Assembly: GCF_020514235.1 (NCBI RefSeq)
Contig: NZ_VTLB01000006.1
Coordinates: 1-64,000, forward strand
DNA from: Synechococcus sp. MU1617
GTDB taxonomy: Bacteria > Cyanobacteriota > Cyanobacteriia > PCC-6307 > Cyanobiaceae
Direction: 5' to 3'
Length of the DNA stretch: 64,000 nt
Shown here: positions 15,880 through 25,872 of the stretch, piece after piece
How positions within the stretch are numbered: position 1 is the first letter of the stretch
Layout of the letters: each line of letters opens with the position of its first letter
Notes under the pieces: model-generated
Databases searched by the model: none
Seen by the model: only the letters and a program-made list of their open reading frames with translations
What the model was told of the DNA's origin: nothing
Translations under genes and position numbers: made by a program

Positions 15880-17370
15880 TCAGGGTTCGTTACCTCCAGC
15901 AACAGAAGCGGGGCGGGCGCGGCCTCCGGCAGCCCATTGCTTAAGCCGCTCGAGCTGTTCGCTGGCGGTGCGGGAGAGGGGGATGAGCTGGGATGCCGCT
16001 CCAATCAGATCCGTCTCCGTCAACTCACGGTTATCGGCAAAGGCCAAGTGCATCGCCTCGATCACGGTCTGCTCCAGCTCGGCACCGGAGAAGCCCTCAC
16101 TGCGGCTCACCACGGTGTCCAGGGGAAGCTTCAGCCCCGGGCGTCGCTGTTCCAGATGAAGCTCAAGAATGCTGTTGCGCTCAGAGCTGCTGGGCAGATC
16201 GAGCATGAAGATCTCATCGAAACGCCCCTTGCGCAGCAGCTCCGGTGGCAGCTTCTCGACACCGTTGGCGGTGGCGACGACGAACACCGGGGACTGTTTC
16301 TCGGCCATCCAGGTGAGCACGTTGGCCAGAACCCGCTGGGTGGTGCCGCCGTCACTGCGGCCATCCCCCCCGAAGCCCTTGTCGATCTCATCGATCCAGA
16401 GCACGCAGGGCGCCATCGCTTCAGCCCTTTGGATCATCTCGCGGGTGCGTGCCTCGCTGGCCCCCACCAAGCCCGCGAACAGACGCCCCACATCCAGACG
16501 CAAAAGGGGCATCGACCAACTGCAGGCGATGGCTTTGGCCGTGAGTGATTTCCCTGTGCCTTGAGGACCCACGAGCAGAACGCCACGGGGCAGAGGCAGT
16601 CCGAAACGCCGTGCATCTTCCGAGAAGGCCCGGTGTCGTTGGTTCAACCAGGTCTTGAGACCGTCGAGGCCTCCGATGGCTTCGGTGCCCGCATCGCTGC
16701 GACAGAACTCCAGCACCTCACTGCGTGCAATCGTCTGACGTTTTTCGTCCAGAACGTCCTGCAGATCCTCTGAGCCCAACTGGCCGCGGCGGGCCAGGGC
16801 ACGGGCCGCAACCTGGCGAACCCGCATCTCACTGAGCCCGCTGCAGGCCTGAGCCAGCTCATCCAGGACGGAAGCTGGAAGGGAGCTGCCGCTGCTGGTG
16901 CTGATGCTGCTGATCAGTCGGCGCAGGTCGTTGTTGTCGGGAAGGGGGAGATCCAGCAAGGTGAGGCTCTCTTCCAGATCCCCTGGTGGTGTCCATTGCC
17001 CGCAGCACAGCACCAGCGTGTGCGGGGTGCTGCGCAGGGATGCCTCGAGATTGCGCAGCATCCGGGCCACACCGGGGTCATCACAGAAACGATGAAAATC
17101 CTTGGCGAGCAGCAGGGTTGGGCTGCCTGCATCCCGTTGCTGCAGCCACTGCAGCATGGCCATCGGTTGTCGGCTTCCCTGGCCATCGGCATTCACCGGC
17201 CCGCTGATGCCATCGATGAAATTCCAGCAGACCAGCTGGCGTGCAAGCCGTTGAGCGGCCTCTCCCAGCAGGCTTTCCACCCGGGCTTCTTCATTGCTGC
17301 GCACCCAGATCAAAGGTGTGCGCGCACGCACCAGAAGGTCGATCTGGTGTCCCCAGGCGGCACTGCTCAT
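15880..17370 (-). CDS. Ycf46-type AAA ATPase
   Basis: An AAA+ ATPase with Walker A GPQGTGKS at residues 268-275, Walker B VLWIDEID at 323-330, sensor 1 FVVATAN and an arginine finger region RKGRFDEIF. The N-terminal 220 residues are a degenerate second domain carrying [10 protein letters not shown] but no intact Walker A, as in the plastid-encoded Ycf46 family. Length 496 agrees. Work on cyanobacterial Ycf46 links it to photosynthesis and CO2 use; the mechanism is not clear. Its ATG overlaps the DUF177 stop by four bases. Confidence 0.88.
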   Translation of the reverse strand: MSSAAWGHQIDLLVRARTPLIWVRSNEEARVESLLGEAAQRLARQLVCWNFIDGISGPVNADGQGSRQPMAMLQWLQQRDAGSPTLLLAKDFHRFCDDPGVARMLRNLEASLRSTPHTLVLCCGQWTPPGDLEESLTLLDLPLPDNNDLRRLISSISTSSGSSLPASVLDELAQACSGLSEMRVRQVAARALARRGQLGSEDLQDVLDEKRQTIARSEVLEFCRSDAGTEAIGGLDGLKTWLNQRHRAFSEDARRFGLPLPRGVLLVGPQGTGKSLTAKAIACSWSMPLLRLDVGRLFAGLVGASEARTREMIQRAEAMAPCVLWIDEIDKGFGGDGRSDGGTTQRVLANVLTWMAEKQSPVFVVATANGVEKLPPELLRKGRFDEIFMLDLPSSSERNSILELHLEQRRPGLKLPLDTVVSRSEGFSGAELEQTVIEAMHLAFADNRELTETDLIGAASQLIPLSRTASEQLERLKQWAAGGRARPASVAGGNEP

Positions 17371-17903
17371 GGCTGGTCGATCTGCTGCTGGATCTGTCGA
17401 AGGGCCTGCCAGCGGGGATCCACGTCCTTTGGCTTGGTGTTTGGGGGCACGGACTGCTGATGGAGGCCTGGTGGGCCTGGGCAGTGGTCACCGCAGTGGT
17501 TGACGACGGGCAACAGCAGATTGAGCTGTTCGAATGCCCATTGCTGGGGGTCAAATTGACCACGTGGATCGAGAACATCCACCAGACCTTCCATCTCAGC
17601 GACCTCTCCGGAGAGCTCCAGCTCGTCGGCCGTCGGTTGCTCTTCTCCCAGCCAGATCAGTTCAGAGGGCGTGCAGCTGAGCTTCTGATTGAACTGATTA
17701 AGGCAGCGATCGCAGCAGAGCGTCACGATCGTGTTGAGCTTTCCCTGAACCGCCAAGACGTTGCCGCGGTGCTCTGCGGAAACATGGCCTCGCACCGGTG
17801 TGAGCGAGGGGAGTTCATCGAGCTCACCCTCAACGTCCCAAACTTTCGCGGTGCCGAGGGCCCGGAGCTCCTGGAGGGGAACAGGCTCCAGTGCCTCAAT
17901 CAC
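17367..17903 (-). CDS. DUF177 (YceD) family protein
   Basis: The YceD/DUF177 core [13 protein letters not shown] (CxxC) is near residue 64, and a second cysteine cluster, [11 protein letters not shown], near residue 136. Bacterial YceD is coupled to large-subunit rRNA and ribosome metabolism, and plant relatives act in 23S rRNA accumulation. The start is GTG, overlapping the yidC stop (GTGA); its stop in turn overlaps the ycf46-like ATG. Length 178. Confidence 0.85.
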   Translation of the reverse strand: MIEALEPVPLQELRALGTAKVWDVEGELDELPSLTPVRGHVSAEHRGNVLAVQGKLNTIVTLCCDRCLNQFNQKLSCTPSELIWLGEEQPTADELELSGEVAEMEGLVDVLDPRGQFDPQQWAFEQLNLLLPVVNHCGDHCPGPPGLHQQSVPPNTKPKDVDPRWQALRQIQQQIDQP

Positions 17904-19030
17904 TTGCCCTTCGGTTCAAATGGCAGCCGTGAACCACCTGAGCTGGCGGAGACCGTCACCGTTTTCTGGGCCATTTGCTGGTCCAGAATTTTCTGGAGGT
18001 TGTCGGGCAGTGCCTCTTTGGTGAGGATGAAAGTCTGGAGACCTTGGAAAATGTTGGCGATCAGCATGTAGAGCAAAACGCCGGCGGGGAGGGGGAAGAA
18101 CAAAAACATCCCCGTGATCATCACCGGAGTGATTTTGTTGGCCGTGGACTGCTGAGGGTTGGCGGGCATGCCCATGCCCGACAGCAGTTGTGAAATGAAC
18201 AGGGTGACGCCGAAGCCGGCAACGAGAATGGCGATGTCCCAGTTGATGGCACCGTCGGCATAGAAGCCGACCTGACCTAGAGCTTTGATGAACAGGAAGC
18301 CACTGCGCGCTGCCAGGCCCTGAATCTTGGCTTCAACAGTGGCATCACCGGCAGCGAGAGCTGTGATTGTGCCGTCCTCACTGACGCTGACGATGTCTTC
18401 GCCCTTGGTCACCGCCCAGGTTGGGGCAAAGCGTCCAGGATTCTCAACATCCGTGAGTACATCGCTGAAAGCGCGGCCGTCCTTCGTGTGAAGGTTCACT
18501 GTGGCGCTATCGCCGACACCGATCTTGGTGCCCCGCGGCAGGCTGGCGATCACCGGCACATGGTCGGTTTCACCGATGAAGATGGAATGGCTAGCGCTGT
18601 TGAACGGTTTGGGTTCAACTGCGGCGATCTGGTCAGCCGGCAACACCTTCATGTTCAAGGTGTAGGGAACGTCGGCGAACGGTGACCCCCTCAGGGTCGC
18701 AAACAGAGCGAAGAGGATCGGCATCTGCACCAGCAGCGGCAGGCATCCCGCCAAGGGGCTGCCGAATTCCTTCATCACATTGCCCAGCTCCTCCTGCTGT
18801 TTCTGAGGATTGTTGGCATAACGGCTTTTGATCTCAGCCTGACGTTTCTGGATTACCGGTTGGGCAATGCGCATGCGCCGGGCGCTGCGAATTGATCCTG
18901 CGCTCAGGGGGTAGAGCGCGATCCGGATCACGAGGGTGAGGGCGACGATGGCCAGGCCATAGCTCGGAACCAACCCATAGAAGAAGTCCAGGATTGGAAT
19001 CAGCAGGTTGTCGGAGATGTATCCGATCAC
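17900..19030 (-). CDS. yidC: Membrane protein insertase YidC/Oxa1/Alb3
   Basis: YidC inserts proteins into the cytoplasmic and thylakoid membranes. The first helix is followed by the conserved positively charged hairpin ([20 protein letters not shown], split here as RMRIAQP and KRQAEIKSR), then [18 protein letters not shown]. Between the second and third helices lies a lumenal/periplasmic insert (about residues 150-260) whose [19 protein letters not shown] resembles a bacterial Ig-like (BIG2) strand pair. GTG start; length 376. Order rpmH-rnpA-PH protein-yidC is the classic neighbourhood. Confidence 0.95.
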   Translation of the reverse strand: MIGYISDNLLIPILDFFYGLVPSYGLAIVALTLVIRIALYPLSAGSIRSARRMRIAQPVIQKRQAEIKSRYANNPQKQQEELGNVMKEFGSPLAGCLPLLVQMPILFALFATLRGSPFADVPYTLNMKVLPADQIAAVEPKPFNSASHSIFIGETDHVPVIASLPRGTKIGVGDSATVNLHTKDGRAFSDVLTDVENPGRFAPTWAVTKGEDIVSVSEDGTITALAAGDATVEAKIQGLAARSGFLFIKALGQVGFYADGAINWDIAILVAGFGVTLFISQLLSGMGMPANPQQSTANKITPVMITGMFLFFPLPAGVLLYMLIANIFQGLQTFILTKEALPDNLQKILDQQMAQKTVTVSASSGGSRLPFEPKGK

Positions 19031-19086
19031 GTTGAAGAAACGGGGGGGCGGGACGTTGTGAAGCCAGTGTGCATGAACAGCTGCAC

Positions 19087-19494
19087 TCAGGCGGCGAAAC
19101 CTTCAGTGGTTTTCTCTTGGGCTTTGGCCGCACGGCTGCTGATGCGTTCGAGGATGTAAGCCTCAACTTCCCGGAATCGAGGCATCGAGCGCAGTTCGAG
19201 CCTGGCGCCGTCCTTGAGCACCAACACCATGTCTCCCCAGGCACCGAAGCCCCGGGGCACGGTGCGCACTTCGCTGATCTGGGAATACACCACCTGGGTT
19301 TTGTCTTTGCCCATCCATCCCCCCGTCACCGAGATGCGGCGACTGGTGACGCGGAAGCGCAGCCAAAGGGCCCGAACAACGGCTCCGATGGTGAAGGGAA
19401 GGCCGATCAGCGTGAAACCAAGCAAGATATTGAAGATCAGATCCCCGCGGGCTGGTCCACCGTCGTAGTGGACATCTTCCTGAATGCTGGTCAT
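19087..19494 (-). CDS. PH domain-containing protein
   Basis: The 135-residue protein from ATG 19494 has one hydrophobic stretch ([20 protein letters not shown]) followed by a bacterial PH (bPH2-type) domain: [26 protein letters not shown] and [16 protein letters not shown]. Proteins of this kind sit between rnpA and yidC in many cyanobacteria, suggesting a link with membrane protein biogenesis. The ATG overlaps the rnpA stop by four bases. Confidence 0.8.
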   Translation of the reverse strand: MTSIQEDVHYDGGPARGDLIFNILLGFTLIGLPFTIGAVVRALWLRFRVTSRRISVTGGWMGKDKTQVVYSQISEVRTVPRGFGAWGDMVLVLKDGARLELRSMPRFREVEAYILERISSRAAKAQEKTTEGFAA

Positions 19495-19877
19495 GGATCC
19501 AGTCCGGCGATTCTCAGAAGACTGTCGCATTCTTCGAGCAATTGTGTGGGTTCGGCTTCCGCGGCTTCCGGGCGAAGGCTGATCAACAACCACCGACCCG
19601 CCAAGTCGTTTCGCTGTTCAAAACGTCGACGCAGGTGGTCATGCAGAAGCCGCCTGAGCCGGTTCCGCTTGACGGAACGTTTGCTCACCTTGTTGCTGAT
19701 CACCAGGGCGCAGCGGCAGGTTCTTTCCTGGATGCCCCGCAACTCCCGGCGAAGCAAGTTGGAGTCACCTGCAGCGACCCGCAGAACCATCAAGGTTCCG
19801 TGTTGTCGCTTGGAGGACCGGTGCAAACGGTTGAAGCATCGATGCCCGCGCAAACGCATGGAGGCGGGAAGGACCAT
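19491..19877 (-). CDS. rnpA: Ribonuclease P protein component
   Basis: The protein subunit of RNase P, which matures the 5' ends of tRNAs. The RNR signature is clear: KVSKRSVKRNRLRRLL (about residues 62-77). The protein is very basic, with the usual N-terminal beta strand containing RCFNRLHRSSKR. Length 128. The ATG at 19877 is preferred over an adjacent TTG at 19880. It follows rpmH by about 60 bases. Confidence 0.95.
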   Translation of the reverse strand: MVLPASMRLRGHRCFNRLHRSSKRQHGTLMVLRVAAGDSNLLRRELRGIQERTCRCALVISNKVSKRSVKRNRLRRLLHDHLRRRFEQRNDLAGRWLLISLRPEAAEAEPTQLLEECDSLLRIAGLDP

Positions 19878-19938
19878 CAACCAATCCTGTTTGGAGATGC
19901 CGAGGTTGGGATGAATCCGATGGATTCATCCCAGACCA

Positions 19939-20076
19939 TCAAGCTGCGAGGCGGGCGCGGCCGCGCTTGCGACGCGTGCGGATCACACGGCGGCCGGTGT
20001 GGGAGCGCATCCGTACACGGAAACCCGAGACGCGCTTCCTCTTGCGGTTTGTCCCCCCGAGGGTGCGCTTGGTCAT
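19939..20076 (-). CDS. rpmH: 50S ribosomal protein L34
   Basis: A 46-codon frame encodes the 45-residue L34: it begins [15 protein letters not shown] and ends [10 protein letters not shown], with [15 protein letters not shown] between. It is the first gene of the rpmH-rnpA-yidC block. Coordinates were set by reading the reverse complement directly (ATG 20076, TGA at 19941-19939). Confidence 0.97.
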
Positions 20077-20122
20077 GGACGTCTCCTGGCTACCGGCCGA
20101 TCTGAATCTGGGATTTTATCAG

Positions 20123-20698
20123 TCAGTCCACATCGATCAGCCAGCTGCCGCGGTAGCCGGACATCGGCACATCGCCGGGAGCCTGCACCAGGGCGTTGAA
20201 CTGATACATGCGCTTCCCTTGGGGGTTGAACAGCTTGATGTGAAGCGAGTAGTCCCCGTCAGAAGGCAGCGGAGTGTCGGGGAAGACCACGATTTCTGTT
20301 TGGTCTTTGTTGACCTCGATGACTGCCGGGATCGCTTCGAGGCACTTGCTCCGGCTCATCATGCTGCCGACGCTGGTGCGGCACAGGCGCATGCGGTGGG
20401 GCTTGAGCTTGGAGTCGAAGTAGTCCGGAACAGTGACGGTGAGTTTGAGGATCGCTGTCTTGCGGTCCTTTTCGCGCAGGGTGAGATACCACTCCGAGCG
20501 GTCGTTTTCGATGCTGGAGGTCTGGTAGTAGTACAGCTTCCGGTAGTCACGATCGCTGTCCCAGCGGAATTCCATCAGCCCCGGTGTGCCTTGGGCGTGG
20601 GCGATCTGCTCGGGAGCCCCGGTGAATGCTGAGCCAATCAGTAGAGCTGCAGCGGTGCCGGCTCCAGCAAGCAAGCGTCTGGTGGTGGAACGGACCAT
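20123..20698 (-). CDS. DUF2808 family secreted protein
   Basis: From ATG 20698 the protein has 191 residues. An N-terminal signal peptide (MVRSTTRRLLAGAGTAAAL, cleavage near AHA-QG) precedes a beta-rich domain with SEWYLTLREKDRKTAILKL, FDSKLKPHRMRLCRT, and VNKDQTEIVVFPDTPLP, a pattern matching cyanobacterial DUF2808. Two cysteines could form a disulfide. Location is lumen or periplasm; the role is unknown. The open frame extends 42 bases further upstream. Confidence 0.75.
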   Translation of the reverse strand: MVRSTTRRLLAGAGTAAALLIGSAFTGAPEQIAHAQGTPGLMEFRWDSDRDYRKLYYYQTSSIENDRSEWYLTLREKDRKTAILKLTVTVPDYFDSKLKPHRMRLCRTSVGSMMSRSKCLEAIPAVIEVNKDQTEIVVFPDTPLPSDGDYSLHIKLFNPQGKRMYQFNALVQAPGDVPMSGYRGSWLIDVD

Positions 20699-20774
20699 TA
20701 GGAAGCATCTTGATGGTGGGATTCTCCTGAGTCCAACCACGGGGCGGTGATCTCAGGGGTCGGAGACTGATCTG

Positions 20775-21158
20775 TCAGTTGTGACCAGATCGGTCTGGCC
20801 TGAGCCGCTGCGCGTCGCCTTGGTAAGGGTGCACCGGTTGCTGCTCCTGCGGGATCCAGGCGTGGGCCAGAACACGGATGCAGCGGGGGAGGTCTCCTTG
20901 AACCGCCATTTGCTGGCAGTCCAGCAGGGCCACCGTGTCCCAGCCGGGCCGCCGGCGTGCAACGGCTGCTGGGAAACAGGCGTCGAGATCGGCGGTGACC
21001 GAGAAGGTCACCGACACCAGTTGGTCTGGGGTTAGACCATTGCGATCAACAAGGGCATCCATCAAAGCGGTGACCGCCGCTTGGATGGCCTCCGTGCTGT
21101 TCTCCGTGCAGGTGGTGGCCCCGCGCAGGCCTCTCAGAACAAGTGGTGAGCTGGTCAT
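20775..21158 (-). CDS. aroH: Chorismate mutase, AroH type
   Basis: Converts chorismate to prephenate for phenylalanine and tyrosine. The AroH fold is shown by LRGLRGATTCTENSTEAI at the N-terminus, SVTFSVTADLDACFPAAVAR in the middle and the PRCIRVLAHAW strand; the arginine after L-R-G and that in PRCIRV line the active site. Length 127 is normal for the monofunctional type. The ATG overlaps the sppA stop by four bases. Confidence 0.92.
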   Translation of the reverse strand: MTSSPLVLRGLRGATTCTENSTEAIQAAVTALMDALVDRNGLTPDQLVSVTFSVTADLDACFPAAVARRRPGWDTVALLDCQQMAVQGDLPRCIRVLAHAWIPQEQQPVHPYQGDAQRLRPDRSGHN

Positions 21159-21967
21159 GGGCGGTACAGCCAAAGCACCTGACCGCTCCCCATCAATTCA
21201 ATCGAGAGGCGCTGCTGAAGTTGATGCAAGAGCTGGGATCCCGGCAGCAAGCCACTGAGCTTGCGGCGTTGCTTGCCCAAGGTGACGGGACGGATGTCGT
21301 CCGCGTCGAGATCGGCCAGCTGCGCCGCGAGGCGACGGGCATGCTCTTCGTCGCCGAGTTCATCCACCAAGCCCAGGGCCTGCGCCTGTTCTCCGCTGAA
21401 CACCCGTCCATCGGCGAAGCGCTTCACCGTCTCCAGATCAAGGTTTCGCCCCTGAGCCACAACCCCAACGAACTGGCTGTAGCTGCTGTCGATCAGCTCC
21501 TGAAGCAGTGCCCGTTCGGCATCGCTCAGCGGACGATCTGGGGAAAGGATGTCCTTGAACGGACCGCTCTTCACGGTGTCGAAGCGAATCCCGATCTTTT
21601 CGAACACCTGCGAGAGGTCGTTGCCCCGCAGGATTACCCCGATGGAACCGGTGATCGTGCCGGGATTGGCGACGATTTTCTCCGCGGCAACGCCGATGTA
21701 GACGCCTCCGGACGCGGAGATGTTGCCGAAGCTGGCCACCACGCGACAGCCCTGTTCCCGGAGTCGCAGCAGGGCTGCATGAATTTCCTGGCTGTCTCCA
21801 ACCGTGCCGCCGGGGCTGTCAATTCGCAGCAGTAGCGCTGGAAATTCCCTTTGCTTCACCTCCCGCAGCGCTTTAAGCACTCGCTTCCGCGTGGCGCCGG
21901 TGATGGGGCCATCAACAACGATGCGCGCCATCCGTCGTCGTGATTTTCGCCGCCAGGGCCAGATCAT
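21155..21967 (-). CDS. sppA: Signal peptide peptidase SppA, short form
   Basis: A serine/lysine peptidase that degrades cleaved signal peptides. LLLRIDSPGGTVGDSQEI gives the oxyanion region, GNISASGGVYIG the nucleophile serine, and GSIGVI followed by VKSGPFKDI the lysine region. At 270 residues it is the one-domain form, not the two-domain E. coli form. The ATG at 21967 (MIWPWRRK) gives a basic N-terminus without an obvious membrane helix; further ATGs lie upstream. Confidence 0.88.
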   Translation of the reverse strand: MIWPWRRKSRRRMARIVVDGPITGATRKRVLKALREVKQREFPALLLRIDSPGGTVGDSQEIHAALLRLREQGCRVVASFGNISASGGVYIGVAAEKIVANPGTITGSIGVILRGNDLSQVFEKIGIRFDTVKSGPFKDILSPDRPLSDAERALLQELIDSSYSQFVGVVAQGRNLDLETVKRFADGRVFSGEQAQALGLVDELGDEEHARRLAAQLADLDADDIRPVTLGKQRRKLSGLLPGSQLLHQLQQRLSIELMGSGQVLWLYRP

Positions 21968-22020
21968 GTTGCGCATCTGCATCGCTCCAGATCTTAAAAA
22001 GAGCACCCAAGCGCTCATCC

Positions 22021-22962
22021 ATGCCGTCATTGCGACTCTGGTTCCTCATGGTGTTGCCCTTTGCGCTCTGGGGAACGGCGATGACCGCCATGGCGCCGTT
22101 GCTCGCCAGCGCAGGGCCCTGGCTGGTTGCTGGCTTTCGCCTCGTGCCCGCCGGTTTGGCTCTTTTGCTCTGGGGCCAGTGGACCGGCCGTGGCCTGGCG
22201 ATCGATTCCCGAGATCTGCTTTGGTTCCTCCTGTTCACCCTGGTGGATGCCACTTTGTTTCAAGGCCTTTTGGCGCGGGGGTTGGAGGGCACAGGGGCGG
22301 GTCTCGGTTCCGTCCTGATTGATTGCCAACCTCTGCTGGTGGCCCTGATGGCACGCGCTCTTTTCAGGGAGTCGATCAATCCCATCGGTTGGATGGGGCT
22401 GGCCATCGGTTTGGCGGGAATCGTCTGCATTGGCCTGCCCTCTGAGCTGTTGGGACATTGGTGGTTGCTGGCTGATCCACCGGCCGTGCAGGAGGTGTTT
22501 CAGCCCGGTGAGGGCTGGATGTTGCTGGCGGCCGTTGCCATGGCTGCTGGGACGGTGTTGATCCGCTTTGCCTCACGCCACAGCGATCCGGTCACCGTCA
22601 CGGCCTGGCACATGGTTCTGGGGGGACTTCCCCTGTTCGGGCTTCATGCCCTCCAGCGCACAGATGCTGGTTTGGCCTGGACGGCAACGGACTGGGCGCG
22701 TATGGGGTACGCGAGCCTGCTCGGAAGCGCCTTGGCCTATGGATTGTTTTTCTGGTTCGCCAATCAGCGCGATCTCACCAGTTTCAGCAGCCTGGGATTT
22801 CTCACCCCTGTGTTTGCGTTGGCCACCGGTGGGTGGTTGCTGGGAGAGCGCCTTGATCTGCTCCAGTGGATCGGTGTCGTGCTGGTGCTCGTGTCGGTGA
22901 TCTTCGTCAGTCAACGGCGCCGGTTCTGGGAGCCGTTGCCGCTTACGGATCCTTCGTCATGA
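22021..22962 (+). CDS. EamA/DMT superfamily permease
   Basis: Ten hydrophobic segments in two EamA repeats, with GTVLIRFASRHSDPVTVTAW opening the second repeat and GSALAYGLFFWFANQRDLT near the end. A motif of the first repeat, FALWGTAMTAMAPLL, is typical of drug/metabolite exporters. The substrate cannot be deduced. Start ATG 22021 (313 residues). Its stop overlaps the following glycosyltransferase start by four bases, so the two are coupled. Confidence 0.85.
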   Translation: MPSLRLWFLMVLPFALWGTAMTAMAPLLASAGPWLVAGFRLVPAGLALLLWGQWTGRGLAIDSRDLLWFLLFTLVDATLFQGLLARGLEGTGAGLGSVLIDCQPLLVALMARALFRESINPIGWMGLAIGLAGIVCIGLPSELLGHWWLLADPPAVQEVFQPGEGWMLLAAVAMAAGTVLIRFASRHSDPVTVTAWHMVLGGLPLFGLHALQRTDAGLAWTATDWARMGYASLLGSALAYGLFFWFANQRDLTSFSSLGFLTPVFALATGGWLLGERLDLLQWIGVVLVLVSVIFVSQRRRFWEPLPLTDPSS

Positions 22963-24068
22963 CGGAGTCGCCGCTTCACCTCGTCATCGTCAACACGCCC
23001 ATCGGGGCTCTCGGCAGCGGCGAGGGTGGTGGTGTGGAGCTCACCCTCCGATCCTTGGTGCAGGGGTTGGTTCGGCGGGGCCACAGGCTCACGGTTGTGG
23101 CCGCCAAGGGCTCTACCCTCCCCGCCGACTGCAGCGGAGTTGAGCTGCTGGAGGTGGAGGGTGTGAACCAGCCCAGCTGGCAGCACGCTGCCGAGCATGC
23201 ACCGGTCGAAATTCCCCGCAACGGTCTCCTGCCGGCTCTCTGGGAGGCTGCGCTCGATGCGGGGCAGTCTGCCGACGCTGTCATCAACGGCGGGTACGAC
23301 TGGCTGCCTCTATGGCTGACGCAACGGGTCAGCGCCAGGCTCTTTCACCTCGTGAGCATGGGAGATGTGGCTGCGGTGATGCGCGATGTGATCGAAGCCG
23401 TCGCCGCCTGGGATTCACGTCGCCTTGCCTTTCACACCCACCGCCAGGCCGCTGATTTCCGGCTGCCTTCCCCCGCCAATGTTGTGGGCAACGGATTTGA
23501 TCTCCGCAACTACACCTTTCAGCGCCAGACCGATGGCCCCCTGGGTTGGGCGGGCCGTATCGCTCCGGAAAAGGGTCTGGAGGATGCGGCTGCGGCTGCT
23601 GCTGCTTTGGGTGAACAGCTTCTGGTTTGGGGGTTGCGTGAGGACGATGCCTATGCGCGGCAGGTGGAGTCGAGTGTTCCCAAGGGCACGATCGACTGGC
23701 GTGGATTTCGATCGACCCAGGAGCTGCAGCAGGAGATGGGCCACTGCCGCGCTCTGATCAACACACCGAAATGGAACGAGGCCTACGGCAATGTTGTGGT
23801 GGAGGCCCTTTCCTGTGGTGTTCCGGTTGTTGCCTATGACCGCGGTGGGCCGGGAGAGCTGATCTGTTCGGGTCGCACAGGTTGGTTGGTGCCGCCCGAC
23901 GATGTTGCCGCCCTTACTGAGGCTTTGCGGCGCGTCGGCAGCATTGAGCGCTCCCACTGCCGCAGCTGGGCTGAGGAGCATGCTTCCTGTGAGGTCTTCA
24001 GTCAGCGTGTTGAATCTTGGGTCCGAACAGGACTGATGGCGGATGTCAGCATCAACCCCAGACGCTGA
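22959..24068 (+). CDS. Glycosyltransferase family 4
   Basis: A GT-B fold retaining glycosyltransferase. The N-terminal half carries GSGEGGGVELTLRSLVQ; the C-terminal half has the sugar-nucleotide site with WAGRIAPEKGLEDA and the E-x7-E motif NEAYGNVVVEALSCG. The length of 369 suits the family. Donor and acceptor are unknown, but the neighbouring GT39-type enzyme and sulfotransferase suggest a role in surface glycan synthesis. Starts inside the permease stop (ATGA) and overlaps the next gene by 26 bases. Confidence 0.88.
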   Translation: MTESPLHLVIVNTPIGALGSGEGGGVELTLRSLVQGLVRRGHRLTVVAAKGSTLPADCSGVELLEVEGVNQPSWQHAAEHAPVEIPRNGLLPALWEAALDAGQSADAVINGGYDWLPLWLTQRVSARLFHLVSMGDVAAVMRDVIEAVAAWDSRRLAFHTHRQAADFRLPSPANVVGNGFDLRNYTFQRQTDGPLGWAGRIAPEKGLEDAAAAAAALGEQLLVWGLREDDAYARQVESSVPKGTIDWRGFRSTQELQQEMGHCRALINTPKWNEAYGNVVVEALSCGVPVVAYDRGGPGELICSGRTGWLVPPDDVAALTEALRRVGSIERSHCRSWAEEHASCEVFSQRVESWVRTGLMADVSINPRR

Positions 24069-25872
24069 GAGTCCCTTGTCGGTCAATGTTTCAGGACGAC
24101 AGCGGCGCCAGGTTCTGGCGCTTGTGCTGGCCCTGGGACTCGTCATCACGTTCTGGCGGCTGGGATCCACCGGCGTGGTGGATGAAACTCCGCCATTGTT
24201 TGCCGCAGCCGGGCGGGCCATGGCAGACACCGGCGACTGGCTGACGCCTCGGGTGAACGGCTTGCCCCGTTACGACAAACCGCCCCTGGTGTACTGGCTC
24301 ATGGGGTTCGGTTACGCCTTCCCCGGACGCGAGGTTTGGGATCCTCTCGGCAGTTGGGCGGCACGGCTTCCTTCCGCCCTGGCCACGGTCGGGCTGATGC
24401 TTGGCCTCGCCGATACCTTGTTGCGCTGGCCATTTTCAGGCGATGTGCGTCCGCGTTTGACGGCCTTGATTGCATCTCTGGCGTTTGCCTTCTCGCCCCT
24501 GGTGCTCGTCTGGAGCCGCACCGCGGTGAGTGATGCCCTGCTGTGTGGCCTGCTGGGTCTCAGCCTTTTGCTGCAGTGGAGGCGTTTTGCCGCTCCCCAA
24601 GAGGTGGCCTGGTGGCCGGCCTGGGTGATCCTCGGATTTGCAGTGCTGGCCAAGGGGCCTGTTGCTGTGGTGCTCTCAGGTCTCGCTCTGCTGATGTTTG
24701 GAGCGTTGCGACGGGATCTTGTTCAGCCCTGGCGGAGGCTGCGCCCGCTGCCAGGGTTGCTGCTCACCGCTCTGATCAGCCTTCCCTGGTACGCCCTGGA
24801 GTTGCTGGTGGAAGGACAGCCCTTCTGGGACAGCTTTTTCGGCTACCACAACCTTCAACGCTTCACCTCCGTGGTGAACGATCACCTCCAGCCTTGGTGG
24901 TTTTTCGGCCCGGTGATGCTCGTGGCTGCCCTGCCCTTCACGCCCTACCTGCTGTTGGGGCTGGCGCGGGTGCCCCGATCGCCGATCGCTCCGGAGCATT
25001 CGTTGCATCAATTCGCAGCTTGCTGGCTGTTGGCGGTGCTGCTGCTGTTCACCACCGCAGCCACCAAGCTCCCCAGCTATTGGTTGCCCGCCACCCCCGC
25101 GGCGGCCCTGTTGGTGGCCCAGGCCACGCTGGGCTCATCGCGCTGGCAACGGATGGCGTGGGGAACTTGCCTAGCGCTGATTGCCGTCCTGGCCGCTGGG
25201 TTTTGGCTGGGATCGCTCTGGGTTCCCTTGATCGACGATCCGGAGATGCCGACGCTGTCGGTGGATTTGCTGGCCAGCGGTCTGTTGAACTGGGCTGCGG
25301 TCTGGTTCAGTGCTGCCGCCGCGCTTGGAGCCTGTCTGTTGCTTCAGCGTCGTGCTGCCGCCAAGGCCTTGCTGGCCATGCAGGGCTGTCTGCTCGGATT
25401 TCATCTCACAGCTCTGATCCCCATCGCCGAGCTCGCCGATCGTCTGCGTCAGCAACCGGTTCGCGACGCGGCCTCACTGATGTTGTCGCAACAGCGCAGT
25501 GGAGAGCCCATGGTCATGGTTGGCGCCATGAAGCCTTCGCTGCACTTCTACACAGATCAAGTGATCGTCTACGAAGGTCAATCCGATGGGGCGTTGGTCA
25601 ACATTGCGGATCGCCTGGCCCATGAACAGCGACGCGGCTGGAGTGGATACCCCCTCGGGAGCCCGGCTGCATCCAGCACCGCGCTGGTTCTGATCGATCG
25701 CGGCACGGCAGAACGTGACCATTGGATCAACCTTGAGCCTGAGCTACTTGGTCAGATCGGGATTTACGACGTGTGGCGTTTGGACCGCAGTCGCCTTGAG
25801 CAACGGGCACAAACTCTGATAGCCGAGGGCGTCGATGCCGACTGGCGGGAACCACGTCCCGAGCGGTACTAG
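24043..25872 (+). CDS. ArnT/PMT-like glycosyltransferase (GT39/GT83 type)
   Basis: A polytopic membrane glycosyltransferase of about 609 residues with 11-13 helices. The first lumenal loop carries the acidic motif GVVDETPPLFAAAG and then YDKPPLVYWLMG, the hallmark of ArnT-like enzymes using polyprenyl-phosphate sugars. A soluble C-terminal domain follows the last helix. The substrate is unknown; lipid or protein glycosylation at the cell surface is inferred. Its stop codon abuts that of the convergent sulfotransferase gene. Confidence 0.88.
   Translation: MSASTPDAESPLSVNVSGRQRRQVLALVLALGLVITFWRLGSTGVVDETPPLFAAAGRAMADTGDWLTPRVNGLPRYDKPPLVYWLMGFGYAFPGREVWDPLGSWAARLPSALATVGLMLGLADTLLRWPFSGDVRPRLTALIASLAFAFSPLVLVWSRTAVSDALLCGLLGLSLLLQWRRFAAPQEVAWWPAWVILGFAVLAKGPVAVVLSGLALLMFGALRRDLVQPWRRLRPLPGLLLTALISLPWYALELLVEGQPFWDSFFGYHNLQRFTSVVNDHLQPWWFFGPVMLVAALPFTPYLLLGLARVPRSPIAPEHSLHQFAACWLLAVLLLFTTAATKLPSYWLPATPAAALLVAQATLGSSRWQRMAWGTCLALIAVLAAGFWLGSLWVPLIDDPEMPTLSVDLLASGLLNWAAVWFSAAAALGACLLLQRRAAAKALLAMQGCLLGFHLTALIPIAELADRLRQQPVRDAASLMLSQQRSGEPMVMVGAMKPSLHFYTDQVIVYEGQSDGALVNIADRLAHEQRRGWSGYPLGSPAASSTALVLIDRGTAERDHWINLEPELLGQIGIYDVWRLDRSRLEQRAQTLIAEGVDADWREPRPERY

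Noticed and set aside
24543-25625. 360-residue plus-strand frame inside the ArnT-like gene
   Set aside because: It is an out-of-phase shadow of a recognisable membrane glycosyltransferase and has no domain of its own.
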